A stretch of 14,128 bases of DNA from Candidatus Omnitrophota bacterium (lineage in GTDB: Bacteria > Omnitrophota > Gorgyraeia > B26-G9), in contig JAKLQT010000251.1 in NCBI GenBank assembly GCA_022013205.1, positions 1 to 14,128 of the forward strand, written 5' to 3'. The position numbers were made by a program, and so were the translations under genes. The notes beneath the pieces are model-generated. The model worked only from the letters and a program-made list of their open reading frames with translations. It had not been told where the DNA came from and did no database searches. Shown in pieces: positions 5,845-12,894 of this stretch. Position 1 is the stretch's first letter. Each line of letters begins with the position of its first letter.

Positions 5845-6866
5845 TTCTTCCCTTTTAACCTCCCTGTATACATATATTTCATCATTAAACTGCTGACATA
5901 TGTTGAGATCTTTATCATTGCCAGAGCCTCATCATCAGCAACCACCAGATTTAAATCCTTACAGCGGATAATAAGAATTTTAAGCAGCCTGTCAATGATA
6001 TATTTTTTCTCGCCTGTCCACTTCCAGGCAATATTAATCAGGTTCTTTCTGTACTTTTTTATCAGCGTATAAGCAAACAGCCTGGGTTTTTCATCCTGGG
6101 TTTTTTCCTGGAAGATGGTTTTTAAATTAAGATCATGAAAATCATGGAAATCCTCAGCATAAGCACGGCGTTTCTTCTTATAGTAATTACCAAGTGTGGA
6201 AGTAAGTTTTGATGCCTGCCAGTATTTTTTCCCTTTTTTTCTTAAAGGCTGTTTACTTTTCACATTTCGCATTAATTCATCGACAAACTTAAGCTTCTGC
6301 AATGCCTTCCAGCCTTTATACTCTTCTCTCCATTCTAGTCCCGGAGTAAGCCAAACCGAAAAAGTTTCCGCGAAATCCTCATCCGGGTGATACTGCGCGT
6401 AATGGTCTTCCAAATGCCTGACAAAACTTTTACTGAATGGACGAAAGCGGTAAGTGTCTTTATATTCTTTATAAAAATGGCCAAACAGCTCCTGCCATTT
6501 TTTCTTAGCATGAAGTTTATAGGCATAGTTTATGGCATGGCCTGTCTCATGGCGCAAAAGCTTCATACACCAGGCCTTTGTTCCGCCCTCGACATCAAGC
6601 ATCATCTGTTTTTCAAGCCTCATCAGTACCGGATGAGCAAGAAAAAAAGGGATTCCTACAACAGGCTCCCCATCAGGCGCAAGCCATTCATCGGCAAGAT
6701 AACAAACTGGTTTAAATTCTATCCCCTTATCATTAAGCTCGTTATAAAGCTCTTTGATGCATTCCTCCAGCCAGGTACCTTTAATACTTACCGGTAAATC
6801 CCGTATCCGGGCTTTGAGTAAATCCTCTTCTTGAATATCATCTAGAATAATTTTCTTTTTTATCAT
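5841..6866 (-). CDS. Putative zinc-binding metallopeptidase (Peptidase_Mx-like, HExxH)
   Basis: This is a 341-residue cytoplasmic protein without signal peptide or membrane segment. The gluzincin-type motif HETGH (residues 106-110) follows KLLR, and a conserved block HPDEDFAETFSVWLTPG (160-176) supplies the likely third, acidic zinc ligand (E163 or E167). Spacing and wording match the putative zinc-binding metallopeptidase family I know as Pfam Peptidase_Mx. The C-terminal 140 residues are basic and helical (YKKKRRAY, LRKKGKKY) and I recognise no known domain there. The start at 6866 is supported by an AAGGGA site (6875-6880). It is first in its operon and overlaps the ATP-grasp gene by 4 bp. 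No function has been shown for the family that I know of; inactive or processing roles are both possible. Confidence 0.8.
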   Translation of the reverse strand: MIKKKIILDDIQEEDLLKARIRDLPVSIKGTWLEECIKELYNELNDKGIEFKPVCYLADEWLAPDGEPVVGIPFFLAHPVLMRLEKQMMLDVEGGTKAWCMKLLRHETGHAINYAYKLHAKKKWQELFGHFYKEYKDTYRFRPFSKSFVRHLEDHYAQYHPDEDFAETFSVWLTPGLEWREEYKGWKALQKLKFVDELMRNVKSKQPLRKKGKKYWQASKLTSTLGNYYKKKRRAYAEDFHDFHDLNLKTIFQEKTQDEKPRLFAYTLIKKYRKNLINIAWKWTGEKKYIIDRLLKILIIRCKDLNLVVADDEALAMIKISTYVSSLMMKYMYTGRLKGKK

Positions 6867-6922
6867 TACTTATGTTCCCTTTATAAATTTAAGTTAAAGA
6901 AAAAATATTCTTTAATACAATT

Positions 6923-6951
6923 ATTCTACTATTTGTAATATTTAAATGCAA
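6923..6951 (-). promoter_or_regulatory. Putative promoter of the metallopeptidase/ATP-grasp operon
   Basis: On the minus strand, TTGCAT (6946-6951) and TAGAAT (6923-6928) are 17 bp apart, giving a leader of about 50 nt. The -10 matches 5 of 6 positions and the -35 only 3. It lies back to back with the gpmA promoter. Confidence 0.42.
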
Positions 6952-6965
6952 AACAAATATAACAC

Positions 6966-6994
6966 TGGAAATCTCTGCTTTAAAAGAGTATAAT
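6966..6994 (+). promoter_or_regulatory. Promoter of gpmA
   Basis: TGGAAA (6966-6971), a 17-bp spacer and a perfect TATAAT (6989-6994) lie 37 bp before the start codon. A strong GGGAGGA ribosome site (7017-7023) follows. This is the best sigma70-type promoter in the window. Confidence 0.75.
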
Positions 6995-7031
6995 TACAAA
7001 AAATATTTAAGAAAAAGGGAGGATTTATATA

Positions 7032-7787
7032 ATGTATAAGGTCGTATTACTCAGACATGGAGAAAGCATCTGGAACAGGGAAAACAAGTTCACAGGCTGG
7101 ACAGACGTGGATCTGTCAGAAAAGGGCATTGTTGAAGCTGAAGAGGCCGCAAAAACACTAAAAAGCAAAGGGTACAGTTTTGATATCGCTTTTACTTCTG
7201 TTTTAAAGCGCGCGATCAGAACGCTTTGGATCACGCTTGAGGGTATGGATTTAATGTGGATACCTGTTATTCGCTCCTGGAGATTAAATGAACGCCACTA
7301 CGGCGCTTTACAGGGATTGAATAAGGCAGAGACAGCTGCTAAATACAGTGATGACCAAGTGCTTGTATGGAGAAGAAGCTATGACATTCCTCCTCCTGCG
7401 CTTAAAAAGACAGATTCGCGTTACCCGGGCAATGACCCGCGCTATAAAGATATGGATGAGAAGGATATCCCTTTAACCGAATGCTTAAAAGACACGGTGG
7501 CACGTTTTCTTCCTTACTGGCATGAAACTATTGCCCCTGCGATAAAATCCGGCAAAAAGGTTATTATTGCCGCTCATGGCAACAGTTTACGTGCTCTGGT
7601 AAAATACCTGGATAATGTCAGCGATGAGGCAATTGTAAAACTTAATATTCCTACAGGAATTCCGCTTGTATATGAGCTGGATGAAAATTTAAAGCCGATC
7701 AAGCATGATTATCTTGGCGATCCTGAAGCGATAGCAAACGCGATGAATGCCGTTGCTAATCAGGGAAAGGCCGAGGGAAAGCATTAG
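7032..7787 (+). CDS. gpmA: 2,3-bisphosphoglycerate-dependent phosphoglycerate mutase
   Basis: This cytoplasmic enzyme interconverts 3- and 2-phosphoglycerate in glycolysis and gluconeogenesis through a phosphohistidine. The 251-residue product is full length and closely follows the GpmA pattern. It has LLRHGES (H9 is phosphorylated, R8 binds phosphate), NKFTGWTDVDLSEKG (18-32), TSVLKRAIRTLW (R60), LNERHYGALQGLNKAE (E87) and AAHGNSLRALVKYL (H182). The C-terminal lid LNIPTGIPLVYELD is intact. The start at 7032 is fixed by GGGAGGA 8 bp upstream. It is a monocistronic unit with its own promoter. Its TAG stop is also the first three bases of a heptad repeat array. Confidence 0.97.
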   Translation: MYKVVLLRHGESIWNRENKFTGWTDVDLSEKGIVEAEEAAKTLKSKGYSFDIAFTSVLKRAIRTLWITLEGMDLMWIPVIRSWRLNERHYGALQGLNKAETAAKYSDDQVLVWRRSYDIPPPALKKTDSRYPGNDPRYKDMDEKDIPLTECLKDTVARFLPYWHETIAPAIKSGKKVIIAAHGNSLRALVKYLDNVSDEAIVKLNIPTGIPLVYELDENLKPIKHDYLGDPEAIANAMNAVANQGKAEGKH

Positions 7788-8030
7788 TTAATAGTTATGA
7801 ATTATGAATTACAAGTTACGGAAAAAAGGTAAGCGGTTGCGATGCCCGCCTGTCCTCCTTGGAGGGTATCGGTTTAAAAGGCAATGGTAACTGCTAAAAG
7901 CGAATAGCGGGAAAGCTGGTTGGATTATGGCCGAGGGCTAATAGTAAAGTAGATTTAAGTTGAAAGATAAAAGTAACTAGTAACTCATAACTTGTAACTA
8001 ATAACTGCAATGGCTCATGGCTGATAGCTT
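7785..8030. repeat. Second intergenic island of degenerate 7-bp tandem repeats
   Basis: Five heptads of form (T/G/A)A(G/A)TTAN start at 7785 with the TAG stop of gpmA itself and run to 7819. A second array is in unbroken 7-bp register from about 7922 to 8008. It begins with GGATTAT, GGCCGAG and GGCTAAT (7922-7942) and ends with a TAACT core at 7974, 7981, 7988, 7995 and 8002. After a one-base shift come ATGGCTC (8010), ATGGCTG (8017) and ATAGCTT (8024). Between the arrays (7820-7921) is unassigned sequence with a small CCTCC/GGAGG palindrome. From 8031 to 8184 I see no gene, only a CCCG/CGGG palindrome (8051-8064). Confidence 0.72.
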
Positions 8031-8184
8031 AAAATTAAGTAGCGAGTAGCCCCGCAAATACGGGATTTCTCTAGATATTAAATAATTGTTTTCTTAAAAG
8101 CAGCTATTAGTAACCAATATTAACTGTTTGTAACTGCTGCTAACGGAAAAATGTGTCAACTATCATAAAACAAGGCAAAAAAAG

Positions 8185-8211
8185 GGAGCGGTGTTAACGC
8201 TCCTTTTTTTT
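8185..8211. terminator. Strong bidirectional intrinsic terminator
   Basis: GGAGCG (8185-8190) pairs with CGCTCC (8198-8203) around a 7-nt loop. T8 follows on the plus strand (8204-8211), and an A-rich stretch before the stem gives a T run on the minus strand. It directly follows the amidase stop at 8210 and ends the glycine-cleavage/lipoate operon. It could also stop gpmA readthrough. Confidence 0.9.
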
Positions 8212-8968
8212 ATAATTTACGCCAGAAATCATCCCAGGGGAAATTATTACCCGGGCAATCTGTGCTGGCTCCTTTTACCTGTCCATGCCCGATAATGTTT
8301 TTCTTGGGGATTTTATAATAGCTGCACAGGCGATTAATTAGATATACCAATGATTCCATCTGTTTTTCAGAAACACAGCCTTTATTAAAGTTTCCCACCA
8401 GGCAAACACCTATTGCCCGGAAATTCATATTTCCTGCTTTACAATGCGCCCCGTCTTGCTGTTTTATCCAGCGCGGAGATACTTCAATATGTCCAGCTTT
8501 TTTCCCCTGGGTTCCGTTATCAATAACAAAATGGTAACCAAGGCCTTTATCAAATCCCCTTGTTTCATGATTTCTGTGAAAGCCCAGCGCATTGCCCTCA
8601 TCAGTCGCGCTGTGGTGGATTATAATATACTTCCATTGCTGAGAAGGATATAAGGAAACCACCGACTCTAGCGGAGCGGCGTCCGGTATACGTAAGCGAT
8701 GTCCCATTTCAATCTGCTGCGAGCTTTTCAGTTTATTTGCTTTTACAATATCCTTAATATCAACATCATACATTTTACTGATGCGCCAGACTGTTTCTCC
8801 GGGAGCGACTACATGTATCGCATCCTGGCGAATCACCGGCCCCGGAAGAGAAGGGATACTTGGCGGCAGTCCCATATCAGGTGTTGCCGGTTTTACAGGA
8901 ACGCGGGCGCAGGAACTAAACGTAAACGCGATTGCTAATACAAGAAGTAGCCTGAAAATCCTTTTCAT
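8210..8968 (-). CDS. LysM-containing N-acetylmuramoyl-L-alanine amidase, lipoprotein
   Basis: This predicted envelope enzyme cleaves the lactyl-alanine amide bond of peptidoglycan. The 252-residue product starts with a lipoprotein signal, KRIF plus a hydrophobic core ending SSC at C20, although phenylalanine at -3 is not a typical lipobox residue. A proline-rich linker (24-45) leads to one LysM domain (51-95, HVVAPGETVWRISKMY), which binds glycan. The Amidase_2 domain spans about 112-248 with zinc ligands in IIIHHSA (H118/H119), H228 in IIGHGQVKG and C238 in TDCPGNNFPW, plus Y145 in GYHFVID. The ATG at 8968 is preferred over upstream in-frame starts because it begins the signal peptide and follows a GAGG site. 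It is the last gene of the operon, 13 bp after the membrane-protein gene. Confidence 0.93.
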   Translation of the reverse strand: MKRIFRLLLVLAIAFTFSSCARVPVKPATPDMGLPPSIPSLPGPVIRQDAIHVVAPGETVWRISKMYDVDIKDIVKANKLKSSQQIEMGHRLRIPDAAPLESVVSLYPSQQWKYIIIHHSATDEGNALGFHRNHETRGFDKGLGYHFVIDNGTQGKKAGHIEVSPRWIKQQDGAHCKAGNMNFRAIGVCLVGNFNKGCVSEKQMESLVYLINRLCSYYKIPKKNIIGHGQVKGASTDCPGNNFPWDDFWRKL

Positions 8969-8981
8969 AACGTCCAATCCT

Positions 8982-9605
8982 CTATTTATGTTCGTGTTTA
9001 GCCTCTTTAACAAACAATAATGGAAATACAATATCACTTATACAGCACGGCAGCCAGACCGCGGCAAACAAAAACAAAAATATTATAAAATAAAATAACA
9101 TGCTCCCGGATTGTCCGCCAGCCATGATCACATGAAATAATGTAGCCCAAGTGCTAAGCAGAACATGTCCGTAGTGAGGGAATTTCGTACCTGGATTGTA
9201 ATATGCTATCGTTATACCGATAATAGCCATAGCATTTATAAGCAGTGGTTGTTCCAGAAAACCGACATGAGCTTCTGCATGCGGCATTTTCAATAATACC
9301 TCTCCGACATAAGGCATCAGGGAATCACTTAAAGTCGCCACTCCTATGGCCCCGACATACCCGACAGCAAGAAGATAAAAAATATTACATTGTTTTCTAT
9401 CCTGAGCGCATTGATATTGTTTATACATCGCTGCTGTAGCTATTGCGCTCAGAAGCACATGCAAAGGGTGAAAAACATAGAAAAGGCTTTCCGCTTTTTC
9501 ATGGCCTAAATTTTTAAACAAAAACATAAAAATAATTCCGGTAAGCGCCCCGAAAAAGGTAAACGGCGCGTGCGCTTTAAGTTCTTTCACAATAATATTA
9601 AACAT
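8982..9605 (-). CDS. Unrecognised polytopic membrane protein
   Basis: I do not recognise this family. The 207 residues contain about six hydrophobic helices, roughly 13-31, 42-61, 75-95, 115-137, 146-165 and 168-200. Histidines recur near helix ends: HPLH at 46-49, HAEAH at 109-113, HYGH at 144-147 and H158. This suggests metal, haem or proton chemistry, but no known motif fits. The last helix contains a CC pair, and the tail HEHK is probably cytoplasmic. The start at 9605 has a GGGGGGA ribosome site (9611-9617). It sits 12 bp after lipA and 13 bp before the amidase gene, so it is translated from the same message. A link to lipoylation, envelope or transport cannot be chosen from context. Confidence 0.8.
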   Translation of the reverse strand: MFNIIVKELKAHAPFTFFGALTGIIFMFLFKNLGHEKAESLFYVFHPLHVLLSAIATAAMYKQYQCAQDRKQCNIFYLLAVGYVGAIGVATLSDSLMPYVGEVLLKMPHAEAHVGFLEQPLLINAMAIIGITIAYYNPGTKFPHYGHVLLSTWATLFHVIMAGGQSGSMLFYFIIFLFLFAAVWLPCCISDIVFPLLFVKEAKHEHK

Positions 9606-9617
9606 TTTATCCCCCCA

Positions 9618-10487
9618 TCATTCTACGTTCCTTGAGTTAAGATACTCATCCGCGGCATAAGAGCTGCGCACATAAGAGCCGCTTTTTACACACAAAAACC
9701 CAAGCTCTAAAGCCTTGTTTTTATAATAGGTAAATTTAGCGGGATTAATAAAATCACGCACAGGAAAGTGCTTTTTACTCGGCGCAAGATACTGCCCCAG
9801 GCTTAAAAAATCACATCCCGTGCGCCTTAAATCACTCAGCACATCCAGAACTTCAGTTTCTGTTTCTCCCAGGCCCAGCATAAGGCCTGATTTTGTATAT
9901 ATATTTTTATTGAAATTTTTTGCTTTTGTTAAAACATCAAGAGACCGCTCATATTGCGCGCCCTGCCTTACCTTGCTATATAGCCGGGGGACGGTCTCAA
10001 GGTTATGGGCGAAAATATCCGGAGCCCCATGGATAACCTTTTTTATAGAACTACTGCTTCCCTTAAAATCAGGCACAAGCACCTCTACTTTTAAATCCTT
10101 GTCAACTGCTTTTAATGCCATTATCGTATCCGCGAAGGCCGCGGCTCCACCGTCTTCTATATCGTCACGGGTAACACTGGTAATAACAACATGCTTTAAT
10201 CCTAATTTTTTTACCGCCTCTGCCACGCGCTTCGGCTCATCAAGGTCTATTTTATCAGGCACGCCGTTTTTAACCGCGCAGAAATCACAGCTTCTTGTGC
10301 ATGAATTTCCCATAATAAGAAACGTTGCTACTTTTTTAGAAAAACACTCCCCGATATTAGGACACAATGCTTCTTTACAGACAGTATGCAGGTTATGCAT
10401 TTGGAAGAGTTTATGCAGCTTGAGTGTTTCCTGCAAGCGAATTTTTTTATTAAGCCAATCAGGCTTTTGCTTCATCGCCCCTTGCAT
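9618..10487 (-). CDS. lipA: Lipoyl synthase
   Basis: This radical SAM enzyme inserts two sulfur atoms at C6 and C8 of the protein-bound octanoyl chain to make lipoyl groups. The product of 289 residues is full length. Both clusters are complete. The auxiliary cluster CKEALCPNIGEC provides C37, C42 and C48 (C-x4-C-x5-C), and the radical SAM cluster CTRSCDFC provides C63, C67 and C70 (C-x3-C-x2-C). The C-terminal RSSY (274-277) supplies the serine ligand of the auxiliary cluster. Other signatures are TSVTRDD, DIFAHNLETV, KSGLMLGLGE and LGQYLAPS. The start at 10487 follows AGGAGA (10491-10496) and lies 9 bp after the octanoyltransferase stop, so the two are cotranscribed and act in sequence. Confidence 0.97.
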   Translation of the reverse strand: MQGAMKQKPDWLNKKIRLQETLKLHKLFQMHNLHTVCKEALCPNIGECFSKKVATFLIMGNSCTRSCDFCAVKNGVPDKIDLDEPKRVAEAVKKLGLKHVVITSVTRDDIEDGGAAAFADTIMALKAVDKDLKVEVLVPDFKGSSSSIKKVIHGAPDIFAHNLETVPRLYSKVRQGAQYERSLDVLTKAKNFNKNIYTKSGLMLGLGETETEVLDVLSDLRRTGCDFLSLGQYLAPSKKHFPVRDFINPAKFTYYKNKALELGFLCVKSGSYVRSSYAADEYLNSRNVE

Positions 10488-10496
10488 TTTTCTCCT

Positions 10497-11321
10497 TTAA
10501 CCGCCTTCCTTTTTCATATTGCGGCATAGGCGGAAATAATTCCAATCCTCTGTTTTGTATTTCTTCCGGTGCAGCGTATGCGCTAAGTCCAGTTCATATT
10601 CGGAAAGAAAGCTCTTCAGTGCCTTTATAGAAAAAACCCTGGCAAATGATTTTTTAAGCTTGTTAACCCCTGCATCAAAATTAATCTCTTTTCCGCAAGC
10701 CTGAGAAAGCGAGATAATATTATTTTCAATATCCCCCAGCTTTCCCTTAAAACAGCGCTTAATCGCCGGAAAATTCAGGCGCAGCGGAATAGCACCATGC
10801 TGGAAAATAATATCGCCTTTTCTTTTTTGAGCATTACCGCCGAGTTTTTTACCATCGATCATCACATCAAAGTGTTCTCTTGTCGAATAACAAAATGATG
10901 CTGCCCGGCCGTGTAAATACTCTTGTGTATCACCGGCATAATAGGGCTTTAGCCCGAATTCCCGGTAGGCATCAAGAATAAAGTTTGTGATAACCCTAAA
11001 GCTTTTACGCACTGAATCAGGAAGCTCCAGATCCTGTTTTGAACACACCATGCTGTAAGTAATCTCAGCATCGTGGTATATCCCTTCTCCCCCGGTCATC
11101 CTTCTTACAAAAACAATATTCCTTGCACGCATGGACGCTAGATTAAGCGCTTCCAGCGGTTTTTGAGAAACACCGATAGAAACAGCCGGGATCTTCCAGC
11201 GGTAGAATCTTAATACAGGCATTTGCTTGTTAACATTATACGTTTGCAGCAGTGCCTCATCCACAGCCATATTCATATACGGATCTATATCAGGAGAAAC
11301 AATCACTCGCCATGTTTTCAT
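10497..11321 (-). CDS. lipM: LipM-type octanoyltransferase (LplA/BPL-fold family)
   Basis: This enzyme is predicted to move octanoate from acyl carrier protein to a lipoyl domain, typically GcvH, before LipA acts. The 274-residue protein has the lipoate/biotin ligase fold signatures MNMAVDEALL (16-25), RRMTGGEGIYHDAEITYS (73-90) and DGKKLGGNAQKR (156-167), then FQHGAIPL. A cysteine at 144 in SFCYSTREHF occupies the position of the catalytic cysteine of Bacillus LipM, which LplA ligases lack. Together with the lipA neighbour this favours octanoyltransferase over salvage ligase. The start is uncertain: the ATG at 11321 matches family N termini, but no Shine-Dalgarno is evident; an in-frame TTG at 11333 is an alternative. 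A GcvH:E2 amidotransferase (LipL-like) role is possible. Confidence 0.83.
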   Translation of the reverse strand: MKTWRVIVSPDIDPYMNMAVDEALLQTYNVNKQMPVLRFYRWKIPAVSIGVSQKPLEALNLASMRARNIVFVRRMTGGEGIYHDAEITYSMVCSKQDLELPDSVRKSFRVITNFILDAYREFGLKPYYAGDTQEYLHGRAASFCYSTREHFDVMIDGKKLGGNAQKRKGDIIFQHGAIPLRLNFPAIKRCFKGKLGDIENNIISLSQACGKEINFDAGVNKLKKSFARVFSIKALKSFLSEYELDLAHTLHRKKYKTEDWNYFRLCRNMKKEGG

Positions 11322-11397
11322 ATTCAAAATCAAGATCCCGTTTAATCCCGCATGCTTTGAAACCTCGGCTTGAAAGCAGATGATGAAAACAACTCTA

Positions 11398-11434
11398 CGG
11401 GATTCCGCTCAGAAATCCCGGGCTTTAGCCCGGG
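11398..11434. repeat. Two overlapping REP-like palindromes across the gcvPB stop codon
   Basis: CCCGGGCT (11417-11424) and AGCCCGGG (11427-11434) form an 8-bp perfect stem with a TT loop. The gcvPB stop (11425-11427) lies in its loop. A second pair, CGGGATT (11398-11404) with AATCCCG (11414-11420), shares bases 11417-11420 with the first, so both cannot form at once. Further ATCCCG copies occur at 11335 and 11345 in the same 103-bp gap. No U-tract follows on the minus strand, so this is not a standard terminator. Confidence 0.6.
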
Positions 11435-12894
11435 TGAGCTTCATTTTTCGGCTGCCATCTAAGCTTTAGATCTCTGGCTGCTTTAGTCTCATCAAGCCGT
11501 TTGACCGGCATATTCTCAGGCGCACGCTTTAATGCCTCCGGATCTGTTACGGCTAATCGCGCTGCCTCGATCATTTTATCGACAAACCAATCCAATGTTT
11601 CTTTTGATTCTGTTTCAGTAGGCTCGATCATAAGCGCTTCTTTAACAATCAAAGGAAAATATACAGTCGGCGGATGCATGCCGCAGCTTATAAGATATTT
11701 GGCAATATCCAGCGCACTTACCCCATTTTTTCTCTGAATATCCGCAGAAAGCACAAATTCATGCATACATATCCTGTCATAAGGCAAACTAAAGTGCCCT
11801 TTAAGCAGCACTCTGGCATAATTCGCGTTTAATACCGCTGCCTCAGACACAGCAATAAGTCCGGATTTGCCCAGCAATAAAATATACGCGTAGCTCTTCA
11901 GGATAACCCCGAAATTTCCGTAAAAAGGAGCGATAAATCCAAGCGATTTCGGCCGGTTATAATCAAGGGCAAATGTCCCGTCACTGCGCTTTACAACCTG
12001 TGAAATAGGCAGATACTCCTTAAGCTTCTTACTGACCCCGACAGGGCCTGCTCCCGGGCCTCCTCCTCCGTGCGGCGCGGCAAAAGTCTTATGAAGATTA
12101 AGATGCACGATATCAAAGCCCAGATCGCCCGGGCGCGCTTTACCCAAAATAGCATTAAGGTTTGCCCCGTCATAATACACCAAAGCCCCTGCCTTATGCG
12201 CCTCGCCGCAGATCTCCTGGATCTGATGGTTAAAAATCCCCAGGGTATTGGGACAGGTCAGCATAACCGCGGCCACGTCTTTAGTTAACTTTTCCCTGAA
12301 CTTTTCGATATCCATACAGCCGTTTTCATTCGTAGGGATAACAATGACTTCATAACCGGCTATCGCCGCGCTTGCCGGATTTGTCCCGTGTGAAGAATCA
12401 GGCACAATAATATATTTCTTCTTTTCTCCTCTGTGCCGGTGATAAGCAGCAATAATCATTGCCCCGGTAAGCTCTCCGTGCGCGCCGGCTAAAGGCTGCA
12501 TGGTAAAAGCATCCATACCGGTAATCGCACAAAGCAATTTTTCTGTTTTATAAATAACCTCCAGAGACCCCTGGGCAAGGATTCCCCCGCCGCGCAGTTG
12601 AGGGATCAGAGGGTGCAGGTCGGTAAATCCTTGCATCGCGGCAATTTTTTCCGTAAATTTAGGATTATACTTCATGGTGCATGACCCCAGAGGATAAAAA
12701 TTAGTATCCACAGAAAAATTCATTCTCGACAGATTTGTGTAATGCCTTACAACATCAAGTTCTGAGGCCTCAGGAAGCTGAGCGTCCTTTTTTCTTCTGT
12801 ACCTACTATCAAGTTTAGCCGCAGCTGGTACTCCTGGGGCGGGCATTTTTAGGCCTGTTCTTCCCTTAATACTTTTCTCAAATATTAATCGCAT
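11425..12894 (-). CDS. gcvPB: Glycine dehydrogenase (decarboxylating), subunit 2 of the split P-protein
   Basis: With GcvPA this forms the PLP-dependent P-protein, which decarboxylates glycine and passes aminomethyl to lipoylated GcvH. The 489-residue product is full length. The PLP lysine is K269 in NLHKTFAAPHGGGGPG. Other conserved blocks are FYPLGSCTMKYNPK (67-79), AGAHGELTG (136-144), PDSSHGTNPASA (165-176), TCPNTLGIF (213-221) and YYDGANLNA (240-248). The ATG at 12894 is chosen because GAGGCGG (about 12899-12905) lies 4 bp upstream and homologues begin MxLIFEKS. It overlaps gcvPA by 10 bp, so the two subunits are translationally coupled. The last three codons (His-Pro-Gly) and the stop are formed by a palindromic repeat, giving a slightly unusual C terminus. 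Confidence 0.97.
   Translation of the reverse strand: MRLIFEKSIKGRTGLKMPAPGVPAAAKLDSRYRRKKDAQLPEASELDVVRHYTNLSRMNFSVDTNFYPLGSCTMKYNPKFTEKIAAMQGFTDLHPLIPQLRGGGILAQGSLEVIYKTEKLLCAITGMDAFTMQPLAGAHGELTGAMIIAAYHRHRGEKKKYIIVPDSSHGTNPASAAIAGYEVIVIPTNENGCMDIEKFREKLTKDVAAVMLTCPNTLGIFNHQIQEICGEAHKAGALVYYDGANLNAILGKARPGDLGFDIVHLNLHKTFAAPHGGGGPGAGPVGVSKKLKEYLPISQVVKRSDGTFALDYNRPKSLGFIAPFYGNFGVILKSYAYILLLGKSGLIAVSEAAVLNANYARVLLKGHFSLPYDRICMHEFVLSADIQRKNGVSALDIAKYLISCGMHPPTVYFPLIVKEALMIEPTETESKETLDWFVDKMIEAARLAVTDPEALKRAPENMPVKRLDETKAARDLKLRWQPKNEAHPG

Noticed and set aside
6387..6797. Plus-strand open frame opposite the metallopeptidase
   Set aside because: It lies antisense over the HETGH and DFAETF coding region and resembles no protein.
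7922..8030. CRISPR array or tRNA cluster in the gpmA-distal repeats
   Set aside because: The units are 7 bp and contiguous without spacers, and no cloverleaf or cas gene is present.
9820..10500. Long plus-strand open frame opposite lipA (226 codons)
   Set aside because: It is antisense to a complete lipA with every cluster cysteine intact; its composition is that of a codon shadow and it lacks a ribosome site.
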